64,000 bases of DNA, taken from the NCBI GenBank assembly GCA_003167495.1, contig PMSX01000351.1:31929-95928 (forward strand), in the 5' to 3' direction. The position numbers and the translations under genes are program-made. Below the pieces are notes generated by a model, which ran no database searches, was not told the origin of the DNA, and saw only the letters and a list, made by a program, of their open reading frames with translations. Positions 40,202 to 48,746 of the stretch are shown piece by piece. Within the stretch, counting starts at the first letter, position 1; each line of letters begins with the position of its first letter. This DNA is from Bryobacterales bacterium (GTDB lineage Bacteria > Acidobacteriota > Terriglobia > Bryobacterales > Bryobacteraceae).

Positions 40202-40423
40202 GGATTCCTCCTACTCAGGCTGCGGAAGGGGCGAGGGGAATAGGTTTCCGCTCCGGCCCGCAAAGAATGCCGGGAGCTACCCGCCAAGAAACAAGTATAG
40301 ACTCCGGCAGAAGACACGAAAGAGAGATGGCCATGGACTCGGATATGAAAGCAGAGTTTGACGAAGCCCCGAAACGGACCCGACCGAATTCCCGCCACGT
40401 GTAGATCTAGAAGGAAAGGTTAC

Positions 40424-40674
40424 ATGCCTGAGGAAAATGGCAGCGAGGCGCGGGCGGCTCTGGAACGCTTGAAAGCACGCGTAGACTCGCACGACGGCGA
40501 CATAGCGGAACTCCGCTCGATAGTCGGGGACTTGAGCGAGGCGATGGTGGTGCAGGCGCATCTCGAGAGGCGTCAAAGCGAAGCGATCGACCGCGGCGCT
40601 GCCGAGTCAACTAGCTAGTCGCGTCCATCGCCGAACTGATTCGGCGCATTCCCCCGGAAAATCTGCGGACCTGA
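40424..40674 (+). pseudogene. Decayed copy of the IPPENLR coiled-coil gene
   Basis: From ATG 40424 (Shine-Dalgarno AAGGAAAGG) a 64-residue helical frame ends at a TAG at 40616. Immediately beyond, in another frame, the sequence reads VASIAELIRRIPPENLRT, which matches the end of the coiled-coil protein at 34083-34373 (SSIGELISRIPPENLRG). Both proteins begin M[AP]E[GE]NGSE. A frameshift and stop therefore truncate a paralogue of that gene. Another possibility is a real short variant, but the matching tail points to decay. Confidence 0.7.
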
Positions 40675-40675
40675 C

Positions 40676-41563
40676 TTATTGTTCGAAACGCCGCAATCCT
40701 TCTAGAAACTCGAGCGGCACATTCACATTATGAGCCCGTCCGCTGCCCAATTCGATATCGGGTTTCACGGTGCCGTGAAAATCGGAACCGCCCGTCGGTA
40801 GCAGATCCAATTCAGCGGCAAGGTCACGGTAATACGCCTGTAGCGCCGGCGGATGATCGGAATGATAAACCTCTAAACCAACCAGGCCGGCTTGTTTCAA
40901 ATCCGTCAAGACATCATGTTCCACGGCACGCGCCAATCCAATGCGAATGGGGTGCGCCACTACCGGAATCCCGCCGCCTTGACGCGCCAGATTGATCACT
41001 TCTTCCGTGGTCTTGCTCTCGCGTTCCACATAACTGGGCGCCTCTTCGCCAAGATATTTTTCAAAGGCGTCTTCGAAATTGGCGACGTACCCTTTCTCGA
41101 CAAGAAGGCGAGCGAAATGCGGACGTCCGGCAAGAGTGCGACCGCGCGCTTCCACTTCCTGCAAAGTAATGTCCACGCCCCGCTCCTGCAGCGCTTTAGC
41201 CAGCTTCTCGTTGCGCGAACGGCGGTCGGCACGCTGTTCCGCTAGCCAGTTGTGAAACTCGGGCGTGGGTTCACGCAGGGGAAAATAGACCAGCACGTGC
41301 ACAAAACGGGAGTGCGAGAATCCGTCCATCAATAGCCGTGAATTGAGTTCGATGCCGCGCACGAGATCAAAGCCAGCCGCACGCGCGATGGGCAGCGCAA
41401 TATCGTAACCTTCGAAGGTGTCGTGATCTGTAATGGACAGCGCCACTAAGTTAACGCGCCGGGCTAAAGCAATCAGCTCCGCCGGCGTCAATGTGCCGTC
41501 CGAGGCGTTCGTATGCGAATGCAGATCGATCGAGACACGGGGCGAATCGGATCGCGGAAACAC
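40676..41563 (-). CDS. PHP-domain phosphoesterase (RnmAM/TrpH-like)
   Basis: A 295-residue PHP phosphoesterase: DLHSHTNASDGTLTPAELI (metal-binding HxH), SITDHDTFEGY, and HPIRIGLA and SDFHG near the end. Family members hydrolyse nucleoside 3',5'-bisphosphate or act as 5'-3' exoribonuclease on short RNAs. The GTG at 41563 is preferred because it overlaps the upstream stop (TAGTG); a start at 41614 is less likely as it overlaps 52 bases of that gene. Confidence 0.85.
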   Translation of the reverse strand: MFPRSDSPRVSIDLHSHTNASDGTLTPAELIALARRVNLVALSITDHDTFEGYDIALPIARAAGFDLVRGIELNSRLLMDGFSHSRFVHVLVYFPLREPTPEFHNWLAEQRADRRSRNEKLAKALQERGVDITLQEVEARGRTLAGRPHFARLLVEKGYVANFEDAFEKYLGEEAPSYVERESKTTEEVINLARQGGGIPVVAHPIRIGLARAVEHDVLTDLKQAGLVGLEVYHSDHPPALQAYYRDLAAELDLLPTGGSDFHGTVKPDIELGSGRAHNVNVPLEFLEGLRRFEQ

Positions 41564-42297
41564 TAGTGGCTCTTCAACTCCCCGATGGTTTGGAACACGA
41601 AAGTCTGGCCGCACGTGCGAACCACCAGCCGGCCAGGACCTAACGATTTTTCCTTGTTGTGGTTTTCAAAAAACACGGCGCCGTCGGTGCTGTCGTTCGG
41701 CTTGAGTTTCGTTGGAATCAGCGTGATGGCCGAGGCGGCAGCCGCCGCCTTGAATTCTTTGTTGACGAACATAGCCATGGCTGCCTGGCGGCGTTTCTCA
41801 TAACCATTGGTGGAGCGGAAATTCTGCAAGGCGTAGATGCTGTCTTCATAAAGCATTTGCAGCTTGATGACATCGTTGCGGCTAGCTTTCGCCAGCAAAG
41901 ATTCGACGACATAATCGGCCGATACAGAAGATTGCATCGTTCCATCCTGGCGGATGAAAATGAAGTCGGAAGGTTTAACGGTCCAGGAAACAAGCGATCC
42001 GTTGGTGACCGTGACCTGAATAATACTGAAATCTTTGATGTGCGGCGGTAAGTAGGCAAACATCACGGTGATTCCCTCATGAGTGAGGGCGTCGTAATCC
42101 AAGCCACGCGATTCGAACTGGACCGGCGATTCCGGCGGCAGATTGGCAATATCGGGGAGCGGATTCGGGACGTTGTTCTGCGACGCTTGCGGGCGCGCCA
42201 AGGCGACAGCCACAAGAACGAGCGAAAGAATGAAAGCCGCGCGCCGGGGAAAGAAGCGCCCCAAAAGACCAGACATCAAAGGACCCATCTTCATCAT
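41563..42297 (-). CDS. Secreted protein of unknown function
   Basis: A 244-residue protein with an N-terminal signal/membrane segment (AAFILSLVLVAVALARPQA) after a positively charged start. The remainder is beta-rich: IQVTVTNGSLVSWTVKPSDFIFIRQDGT, then GRLVVRTCGQTFVF. Probably exported to the periplasm. Overlap of its stop with the PHP start suggests joint translation. No family recognised. Confidence 0.65.
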   Translation of the reverse strand: MMKMGPLMSGLLGRFFPRRAAFILSLVLVAVALARPQASQNNVPNPLPDIANLPPESPVQFESRGLDYDALTHEGITVMFAYLPPHIKDFSIIQVTVTNGSLVSWTVKPSDFIFIRQDGTMQSSVSADYVVESLLAKASRNDVIKLQMLYEDSIYALQNFRSTNGYEKRRQAAMAMFVNKEFKAAAAASAITLIPTKLKPNDSTDGAVFFENHNKEKSLGPGRLVVRTCGQTFVFQTIGELKSH

Positions 42298-42389
42298 AGA
42301 TGGTGCGCCTCGTGGGGCTGGTTACTCCGTCTTTTGCGCAGCGGCCGTTTGACCCCGAGCCTGCGATATTCGCCGCAAAACGTCTCGTT

Positions 42390-42881
42390 TCACTCGCGGC
42401 TCGCCGACAATTTCGCCGTGAGGTACCAGCAGAGCATACCGCGCGGCTGCGCGCCGAAAGACTCCAAATCAACCCGCATGATGGCCCCCTTCTTGAAATC
42501 GACTTTCAGATTCGGAGTGCCCAACAGAAACGCTGCTAAACGGTCGAACAGCGGATTGTGGCCTACCAACATCAGCGACGGTTCGCTCTTGTGGATTCGC
42601 ACCTCTTCCCAAACCTGTTCAGCTGAACCACCCGGGGCGAGCACCTTGGTCTTAACAATTTCACCCTCGTAACCGAGTACATCTTTGGCAATATCCGCGG
42701 TCTGTACCGCCCGTTTTAGATGACTCGAAAACAGCACGCTTGGCTTAACACGCGCCTCGGCAACGGCCTTCAGAACATGTCTCAGCTTCTTGCGTCCATC
42801 GGACGTAAGGGCTCGGTCCGCGTCAACTACTCCCGGTTGGGCCTCTTCAGCAACTCCGTGCCGCAACAAATACAAATGCAT
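42390..42881 (-). CDS. sixA: Phosphohistidine phosphatase SixA
   Basis: A 163-residue histidine phosphatase: YLLRHGVAEEA with the catalytic RHG, SSHLKRAVQTADIA and LMLVGHNPLFDRLAAFLL with the second His. The length and pattern fit SixA, which removes phosphate from histidine-containing phosphotransfer proteins. It lies between the secreted protein and the ArsR-methyltransferase. Confidence 0.9.
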   Translation of the reverse strand: MHLYLLRHGVAEEAQPGVVDADRALTSDGRKKLRHVLKAVAEARVKPSVLFSSHLKRAVQTADIAKDVLGYEGEIVKTKVLAPGGSAEQVWEEVRIHKSEPSLMLVGHNPLFDRLAAFLLGTPNLKVDFKKGAIMRVDLESFGAQPRGMLCWYLTAKLSASRE

Positions 42882-42924
42882 ACTTCGCGAGTTTCGCCTT
42901 TCATTCTGTCACACTGGCTCTCGC

Positions 42925-43869
42925 CTACGCCGATCTATCGGCCAATGCGGAGACTGTGGCGAAATGCGGCGGTTCCGTTTCACGATGCACAACGGCGGTT
43001 TGCACGTTTCGGAAACCGCTTTTTTTCAGGAAATTACGCAGTTCCAGTTCGGTGAACCCCAGCCAAATATCGGCGTACATTTCGCGCGCTTCTTCAAACT
43101 GATGCCGCAGCAAATCGAGAATCACAATACGGCCGCCGGGTTTGACAATTCGAAATGCTTCCTCAACGGCCTTTTCCGGATGTATGGCATGATGCAGCGA
43201 CTGGCTGAAAAACGCCAGATCCACGGCAGCCTCTTCCAGCGGGACCGCCTCCAAATCACCGAGCCGGAATTCGAGATTGCGCAGACCGTGCGTGCGCGCC
43301 AGCTTGCTGCCAAATTGCACCATCTTTTCCGAGTTGTCGATAGCGATGACTTGTTTGGCCCGCAACGCAAGCAATTGAGAGAACGTTCCTTCCCCTGCCC
43401 CGAGGTCCGCAATCACCATAGGAGGCATAAGGCGCAACAACACCTCGGCCAAACCTTCCCACGATCGGCCGGGAAGGTAGGCGCGGCCGAATTTGCCGGC
43501 CAGCGAATCGAAATAGTTGCGCATTTTGTCGCGCCGCTTGCCCATAACAAGCTTGAGAGCAGCTAAATCTTGCTCGGCTTCGGGAATGTCCGCCAGAGCT
43601 TGCCTTAGAACGCCCATCAATTGAGCAACCACTTTGCCTTCCGTTCCAGCCGCGGGTTGCAAGCGATAAAAGATATTCTTGCCCGTGCGCCGATCTTCTA
43701 TCAATCCCGCTTGTTTTAATTGAGATAAATGCGTCGAAATCTGACTCTGTCCACGGGCGAGTATTTCCTGCAATTCCGCAACCGACAGTTCTTCGCGTTC
43801 CAGCAGGAGGAGCAGGCGGACACGGGCCGGGTCGCCGAGAAGACGAAAAGATTTTAGACTCAAGGACAT
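42925..43869 (-). CDS. ArsR-family regulator fused to SAM methyltransferase
   Basis: A 314-residue fusion. Residues 1-~80 are an ArsR winged helix (LGDPARVRLLLLLEREELSVAELQEIL, then GQSQISTHLSQLKQAGLIEDRRTGKNIFYRL). The C-terminus is a class I methyltransferase (VIADLGAGEGTFSQLLALRAKQVIAID, FFSQSLHHAIHPEKA). It is divergent from ahcY with a palindrome in between. It may sense S-adenosylmethionine or S-adenosylhomocysteine and control the methyl cycle, as SahR-type ArsR proteins do in Desulfovibrio. The sensing role is inferred. Confidence 0.85.
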   Translation of the reverse strand: MSLSLKSFRLLGDPARVRLLLLLEREELSVAELQEILARGQSQISTHLSQLKQAGLIEDRRTGKNIFYRLQPAAGTEGKVVAQLMGVLRQALADIPEAEQDLAALKLVMGKRRDKMRNYFDSLAGKFGRAYLPGRSWEGLAEVLLRLMPPMVIADLGAGEGTFSQLLALRAKQVIAIDNSEKMVQFGSKLARTHGLRNLEFRLGDLEAVPLEEAAVDLAFFSQSLHHAIHPEKAVEEAFRIVKPGGRIVILDLLRHQFEEAREMYADIWLGFTELELRNFLKKSGFRNVQTAVVHRETEPPHFATVSALADRSA

Positions 43870-43883
43870 GCTTACCCATCAAC

Positions 43884-43906
43884 ATATCAAGATTCTTTGA
43901 TATAAT
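43884..43906. promoter_or_regulatory. Palindromic operator overlapping the ahcY -10
   Basis: ATATCAA (43884-43890) and TTGATAT (43897-43903) form a perfect 7-base inverted repeat with a 6-base spacer. The right arm overlaps a TATAAT (43901-43906) in front of ahcY. This fits an ArsR-family operator that blocks ahcY and the divergent ArsR-methyltransferase gene. The -35 is not clear. Confidence 0.7.
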
Positions 43907-43925
43907 CTACGGCGAGGAGTATTTA

Positions 43926-45356
43926 ATGGGCTCAGCCACGCTTAACCGCACCGCAACTGAATATAAAGTCGCCGATATGGCGCAGGCCGAATGGGGCCGC
44001 AAAGAGATTTCGATCGCCGAGCACGAGATGCCCGGGCTCATGTCGATCCGCAAGAAATATGCGGCGACCCAACCGCTTAAAGGCGTGCGGGTGACCGGTT
44101 CGCTCCATATGACGATCCAGACCGCCGTTCTCATTGAGACGCTGGTGGATTTGGGCGCCGATGTGCGCTGGGCGAGCTGCAACATTTTCTCGACGCAAGA
44201 TCATGCGGCCGCAGCCATTGCCGCAGCGGGCGTTCCGGTTTTTGCCTGGAAGGGTGAAACGCTGGAAGAATATTGGTGGTGTACCTATCAGGCCGTGAGC
44301 CACCCGAATGGCTTAGGTCCGCAGCTTGTGGTGGACGATGGCGGCGACGTAACACTGCTCATTCACAAAGGCGTGGAACTGGAAAAAGGCAGCGACTGGG
44401 TGAATTCGCCCTCTGAAAGCCACGAAGAAAAGGTCATCAAAGACCTGCTGAAGAAGGTGCACGCAGAAGATCCCAAGCATTGGACCAACATCGCCAAAGA
44501 ATGGCGCGGCGTATCGGAAGAGACCACCACTGGTGTTCATCGCCTCTACAAGATGCAGGAACAGGGCAAGCTGCTGGTTCCGGCCATCAACGTGAACGAT
44601 TCCGTCACCAAGTCGAAGTTCGATAATTTATACGGCTGCCGTGAATCGCTGGCCGATGGCATTAAGCGCGCCACCGACGTCATGATGGCGGGCAAAGTAG
44701 CGGTTATCTGCGGCTACGGCGACGTGGGCAAAGGCTCCGCTCACTCGCTGAGAGGCATGGGCGCGCGCATCATCGTTACAGAAATAGATCCAATCAACGC
44801 TTTGCAGGCCGCGATGGAAGGCTTCGAAGTGACGACCATTGAAGACACGCTCGGCCGCGGCGATATTTATGTCACCACCACGGGTAACGTCGATATCATC
44901 ACACTTGAGCACATGCAACATATGAAGGATCAGGCGATAGTGTGCAACATCGGCCACTTCGACAACGAAATTCAAGTGGACCGTTTAAACACCGCCGCCG
45001 GCGTGAAGCGCACCAATATCAAACCGCAGGTGGATATGTACACGTTCCCCGGTGGCAACAGCATTTATATGCTGGCGGAAGGCCGGTTGGTCAACCTGGG
45101 TTGCGCCACCGGTCACCCCAGCTTTGTTATGAGCAACAGCTTCGCCAACCAAACCTTAGCGCAGCTCGACCTCTGGGCGAATAAAGATACGTACAAGGTT
45201 GGCGTTTACACGCTACCTAAGAAGTTGGACGAAGAAGTGGCGCGCCTGCACTTGGAGAAGATTGGTGTGAAGCTCACGAAGCTGAGTGCGAAGCAGGCTG
45301 AATATCTCGGTGTGCCGGTGGAAGGTCCGTACAAGGCGGATCACTATCGGTACTAA
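43926..45356 (+). CDS. ahcY: Adenosylhomocysteinase
   Basis: A 476-residue S-adenosylhomocysteine hydrolase. GCRESLADGIKRATDVMMAGKVAVICGYGDVGKGSA is the NAD-binding signature, and it ends VEGPYKADHYRY, the conserved C-terminus. It converts SAH to adenosine and homocysteine in the cytoplasm, removing the product inhibitor of methyltransferases. A GAGGAG ribosome site precedes the ATG, and a palindromic operator overlaps its -10. Length is typical of the bacterial long form. Confidence 0.97.
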   Translation: MGSATLNRTATEYKVADMAQAEWGRKEISIAEHEMPGLMSIRKKYAATQPLKGVRVTGSLHMTIQTAVLIETLVDLGADVRWASCNIFSTQDHAAAAIAAAGVPVFAWKGETLEEYWWCTYQAVSHPNGLGPQLVVDDGGDVTLLIHKGVELEKGSDWVNSPSESHEEKVIKDLLKKVHAEDPKHWTNIAKEWRGVSEETTTGVHRLYKMQEQGKLLVPAINVNDSVTKSKFDNLYGCRESLADGIKRATDVMMAGKVAVICGYGDVGKGSAHSLRGMGARIIVTEIDPINALQAAMEGFEVTTIEDTLGRGDIYVTTTGNVDIITLEHMQHMKDQAIVCNIGHFDNEIQVDRLNTAAGVKRTNIKPQVDMYTFPGGNSIYMLAEGRLVNLGCATGHPSFVMSNSFANQTLAQLDLWANKDTYKVGVYTLPKKLDEEVARLHLEKIGVKLTKLSAKQAEYLGVPVEGPYKADHYRY

Positions 45357-45372
45357 ACCGAGACCGTATCTC

Positions 45373-45416
45373 AAAAAAAGGGGCCGACCCCGCTCAGTCA
45401 GCGAGCAGGATCGGCC
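45373..45416 (-). terminator. Intrinsic terminator of the FecR/DUF6600 gene
   Basis: Read on the minus strand, GGCCGA (45411-45416) pairs with TCGGCC (45382-45387) across an inner GCTC/GAGC stem, then CC and seven Ts (45379-45373). It lies just downstream of the FecR-domain gene, in the convergent gap with ahcY. Confidence 0.8.
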
Positions 45417-45431
45417 TTGAGGGAAGAAGTC

Positions 45432-47330
45432 TTATCGGCCGTGGTGTCCACCACCACCGCCAGAATGGCCGCCGCCACCACCGGCATGTTTGCCACCACC
45501 GCCACCGCTGGAATGTTTGCTTTCCCCACCGCCGCCACCACTGTTGCCGCGCGGGGCACTATAGTGAGGGGCAGAGGGCGCGCTGTAATGTGGCGCAGCC
45601 GGAGCGCGATAACCGCCGTAGTTGGACGTCGATGGCGCCCGATAGCCTCCGTAGCTCGGTGCCGACGGTGCCCGATATGAATTGTTCGGTGCGGAGGGCG
45701 CGCTGTAACGTGGCGTGCCAAAGTTGTGCCAGCCGCTTTCAGCGGTGCCATTTTGCCGGCTCGAAAAACCCTGTGATTGCTGCCGCTGCGGCGCGGGCGA
45801 TCCGAAATGCTGCCAACCTCCGCCTCCGGAGGAAGTGGCGCCACTCCGTCCAGCGTTGAACGAACCAGACCGGGCGCCGTTGAACGATTGTTGCGAATGA
45901 CTGAAGAAACTCCGCGATGCCGCTTGCGAGAAGCGTGGATTAGCGCTCACCGCGCGGTCTGAAAAGCGATAGCCGGCCGCGTTCGGAGAAACCGGGAGAG
46001 CGCCACGGTACAGAGACGCCGATCTTATCTGCCCCGCGGTCGCAACGCTGAAATGATGCGCTGCTCCCGCGAAGGAGTTAAAGCCCGCCGTCATTGCGCC
46101 GCCTCGAATCGCTGCGTTGCGGTACATGTGCAACCCGTTGTATCCGCCGAACGCTCCAAATCCGCCAAAGCCATGGCCCCACCACGCGTGGAACAACTCA
46201 AACGGAGCCAGCGCAACCCAGCCCAAGCCTCCGCCGAAACCGAAGAAACCTACCAGCGCTGGACTCCAATTGAATCCTAAGCCGATACCAGCACGCAAGC
46301 CCGGCCACCAGCACCAACCAACGCCGCTATTCCAAAACCAGCGGCCATAGTGATACGGCGCCCAGCCCCACGGTTCGTAACCAACCCAAGTCCAACCGTA
46401 GTAATCTGCATAGGTCCATTGGCCGTTGCTGTAGGGAGACCAGTCAGGGCCCTGTCCTTGCGGCGCCCAAACTTGGCCATATTGCGAAGGAACCCAGTTG
46501 CCGTAGCGGTCTAAATCTTCCGCACCAGATACGTCCGGAGGCACGTATTGGGCACTTCGCACAGACATCTCCTCGGCATCGCGCGCGGCGCTCCAATCGT
46601 CAAACTGATCGCGGGGCGGTTGGGGAGCCTGTTGAAATTCCGGATCGGACGCGTCGCCGCGTACCATGAGCGATTGCCCTTGCTCGACAGTCTGCGAACC
46701 GTGCGGTCCGTACATTTCCATGCTTCCCGAGCGAACGGTGATTTGCGAAGTGCCGTCGTTGAAAACCGAAATGCGGTAATCGCCTTGACTCAGCGGGTGG
46801 AAGGCCACGCTGGGCGTATCTAGTTCAAGCTGCGCCTGCGAATCGCGTAGCACTCGCACAACCACGCTTCCGATGGCGACCTGCAGTTGGGCATGGCCGA
46901 AAGCAAGATTGGCAAACCCCAGATCTGTGTCGGGCGCCAGGCGGATCACGTTTGCAGGGTCCAACTCTGCTTCGGCGCGTGAACCGGGACCGGTTTCCAG
47001 ATGGTCGTGTGAAAGCAGCGGCGCGTTGGCAATGGCACCGGTCAGCAGGCCATTATCACCGCGCTTGACATTCACGTCGCCTTGCGCGATACGAAGGCGC
47101 GCGACGCCGTGCTGTTGATCGGTCGCCCAATCCCGGCCTTGTTGATCATCCTGCGCTGGATTTTGCTGTTGCCCGGGATATGGCTGCTGAGCCGGATACT
47201 GCGACTGCGCGTCATACTGCGGCGGATAACCAGCCGGAGCCTGCGACGGGTATTGCGGTTGCTGCGGTGCCGGTTGGAACTGCGCCCAAATCGGGAAAGC
47301 GAACAAGAGCAATGTGAGAAAGCGGACCAT
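45432..47330 (-). CDS. Secreted FecR/DUF6600 protein with Gly/His-rich tail
   Basis: A 632-residue exported protein. An N-terminal signal peptide (MVRFLTLLLFAFPIWAQ) precedes a Gln/Pro-rich spacer, then a FecR-like domain (about 75-215: VARLRIAQGDVNVKRGDNG, VVVRVLRDSQAQLEL) and a Trp/Tyr-rich DUF6600-type region (about 270-400: YADYYGWTWVGYEPWGWAPYHYGRWFW). The last ~170 residues are Ser/Gly/His-rich with a Gly-Gly-His end. It is probably an envelope or surface protein. DUF6600 proteins are frequent in Acidobacteria. Confidence 0.8.
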   Translation of the reverse strand: MVRFLTLLLFAFPIWAQFQPAPQQPQYPSQAPAGYPPQYDAQSQYPAQQPYPGQQQNPAQDDQQGRDWATDQQHGVARLRIAQGDVNVKRGDNGLLTGAIANAPLLSHDHLETGPGSRAEAELDPANVIRLAPDTDLGFANLAFGHAQLQVAIGSVVVRVLRDSQAQLELDTPSVAFHPLSQGDYRISVFNDGTSQITVRSGSMEMYGPHGSQTVEQGQSLMVRGDASDPEFQQAPQPPRDQFDDWSAARDAEEMSVRSAQYVPPDVSGAEDLDRYGNWVPSQYGQVWAPQGQGPDWSPYSNGQWTYADYYGWTWVGYEPWGWAPYHYGRWFWNSGVGWCWWPGLRAGIGLGFNWSPALVGFFGFGGGLGWVALAPFELFHAWWGHGFGGFGAFGGYNGLHMYRNAAIRGGAMTAGFNSFAGAAHHFSVATAGQIRSASLYRGALPVSPNAAGYRFSDRAVSANPRFSQAASRSFFSHSQQSFNGARSGSFNAGRSGATSSGGGGWQHFGSPAPQRQQSQGFSSRQNGTAESGWHNFGTPRYSAPSAPNNSYRAPSAPSYGGYRAPSTSNYGGYRAPAAPHYSAPSAPHYSAPRGNSGGGGGESKHSSGGGGGKHAGGGGGHSGGGGGHHGR

Positions 47331-47475
47331 AGCGTTCGCTTGCTCTTGTTACACGTCAAGCCCCAAACTGTAACTGATTGAAATGGAATGGATTAGCGTC
47401 GTTTTTCGGCGTAGCGTGGTGGTTGAAATGCACCACTGCTGCCCGGTTTGCACCGAGTCTTGTTGGCATCAGCGA

Positions 47476-48153
47476 TCATTTCGCCCTTGTCTCGTTCTCG
47501 AATTCCGATAGGTTCGCGAGGAAGCCGGTGGCGGCGCTGAGGTTGTAGCCTGCGAGATCCTTCATAATCCGCTGCATGAAGGGAGAGCCGCCCATACGGT
47601 TGCTGAATTTCTTGGACAGCCAGAGCCCGAGAGGGATGACTGCCAATCCGATCAAGACATTGCACGCCAGGTATACTCCGCCGAACATTCGATACGCGTC
47701 GAGTCCCCAGAATCCTTTAAGCGCAACGATCAGCAGCGGGGTCCAAGCCAGCGTCGCTGTCAGAAAAATTCCTTGGATGTAGCGGATTCGAAGCACTTTC
47801 AGGTCTTCAAGCTGCTTCTGGATGACGGCGATTGGCTTGTCATAGTCAATCTGCAGAGCACCCGCGATCTGCCGTATGATGACGATCAAGATGGCGATCG
47901 CGAACACATCCAGAGCCGCAGCGGGCAAAGCAAAACGGGCGACCGCAATGTGCTGGTAAATAAACGAACCGAGCGCGACGACAACTGCCAGCTGAACGAT
48001 CGCCCCCAGAACAAGACCGGCGGCAAGGCGCCGCAGCGCGGATTGTGCCCCCGTCAGTTTCGTAGCGCGCAGAAGTTCCCTGTTCAAACGGATGCTTTCA
48101 TCCAGCTTCCGGTTGTGGTTGGCCCATTGGGCCTTCATTTCATCGAGATCCAT
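47476..48153 (-). CDS. Membrane protein paired with ECF sigma
   Basis: A 225-residue protein with several hydrophobic helices (GLVLGAIVQLAVVVALGSFIY, LDVFAIAILIVIIRQIAG, LTATLAWTPLLIVALKGFW, LACNVLIGLAVIPLGLWLS). It begins with a soluble segment MDLDEMKAQWANHNRKLDESI. It is 28 bases downstream of the sigma gene, so it is a likely regulator or anti-sigma-like partner. No named family recognised. Confidence 0.65.
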   Translation of the reverse strand: MDLDEMKAQWANHNRKLDESIRLNRELLRATKLTGAQSALRRLAAGLVLGAIVQLAVVVALGSFIYQHIAVARFALPAAALDVFAIAILIVIIRQIAGALQIDYDKPIAVIQKQLEDLKVLRIRYIQGIFLTATLAWTPLLIVALKGFWGLDAYRMFGGVYLACNVLIGLAVIPLGLWLSKKFSNRMGGSPFMQRIMKDLAGYNLSAATGFLANLSEFENETRAK

Positions 48154-48181
48154 TGTTCTTTTCCTTCTTCAGACTTTCGTT

Positions 48182-48673
48182 TTAATTAAGTTCCTGTTTC
48201 ATGGTTTGCTTCAGCCGGCTGATTTTGGTGGCGACATTGCTCTCGCTGATGCCCAACACGCCGGCTATTTCCAGATAGCTGTCGCCATCCAAATAGAGCA
48301 AGACGAGCGCCTTATTCAGTGGGTCTAAGGCATCAATGTATTTGTAGAGAGCCTTTATCTCTTCGGTTTCTGTTGCCGATTCGTCGACCGCGTTTAATAG
48401 GTACTCCTCTTCCGACAAAACATAACGTCTCCTCGTGTCTTCGCGACGGTAGAAAGAAATGGCAACATTTAAGGCGATGCGGTACATCCAGGTAGAGAAC
48501 CGGCAGCGGTCGTCGAAGGCCGCAAACGAACGCCACAGCTGAACGGCAATTTCCTGGGCAAGGTCTTCGCGGTCGTCGCGATTTGGGCAGTAGGAGTTGC
48601 ACACCTTATACAGGATCTTTTTGTGCTCCTCCAACAGGGTTTGGAACCTTGCTTCCAAGGCTGGCGTCATCAT
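48182..48673 (-). CDS. ECF-type sigma factor
   Basis: A 163-residue sigma-70 family protein. Region 2 is YKVCNSYCPNRDDREDLAQEIAVQLWRSFAAFDDRCRFSTWMYRIALNVA. Region 4 is DPLNKALVLLYLDGDSYLEIAGVLGISESNVATKISRLKQ. The small size and absence of region 1.1 and 3 indicate an extracytoplasmic function sigma factor. It is co-oriented with a membrane partner downstream. Targets are unknown. Confidence 0.88.
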   Translation of the reverse strand: MMTPALEARFQTLLEEHKKILYKVCNSYCPNRDDREDLAQEIAVQLWRSFAAFDDRCRFSTWMYRIALNVAISFYRREDTRRRYVLSEEEYLLNAVDESATETEEIKALYKYIDALDPLNKALVLLYLDGDSYLEIAGVLGISESNVATKISRLKQTMKQELN

Positions 48674-48746
48674 TTCCTTCTCAGCCTGTTATTCGCACGA
48701 GGGTGTCGGAAAATCACAGCCGTAGGAAAATATTTTCGGCGGGAGA

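Larger units (their letters stand above)
1..40675. mobile_element. Prophage (contractile-tailed), left end outside window
   Basis: A contiguous set of packaging, head, neck, sheath, tube, baseplate, fibre, lysis, regulatory and integrase genes identifies an integrated myovirus-type prophage. Sheath (DUF3383), tube (DUF3277), Gp138 spike and gpJ define the contractile tail. The left end is not in the window, because the GH18 tailspike stops at base 15. The right boundary is placed near 40.6-40.7 kb, after the DnaC-like gene and a decayed copy of a phage coiled-coil gene, where housekeeping genes begin. No att repeat could be established because only one end is visible. All main structural genes appear intact, so the element may be functional. 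Confidence 0.9.

Noticed and set aside
40327..40404. 25-residue frame before the coiled-coil relic
   Set aside because: Too short and without conservation evidence; only a weak purine-rich stretch precedes it.
45345..45362. CGGTACTAAACCGA at the ahcY end also occurs near 39,225 upstream of the integrase, suggesting att sites
   Set aside because: A 14-base match is expected by chance in 64 kb, and the segment between is clearly chromosomal genes in normal order.
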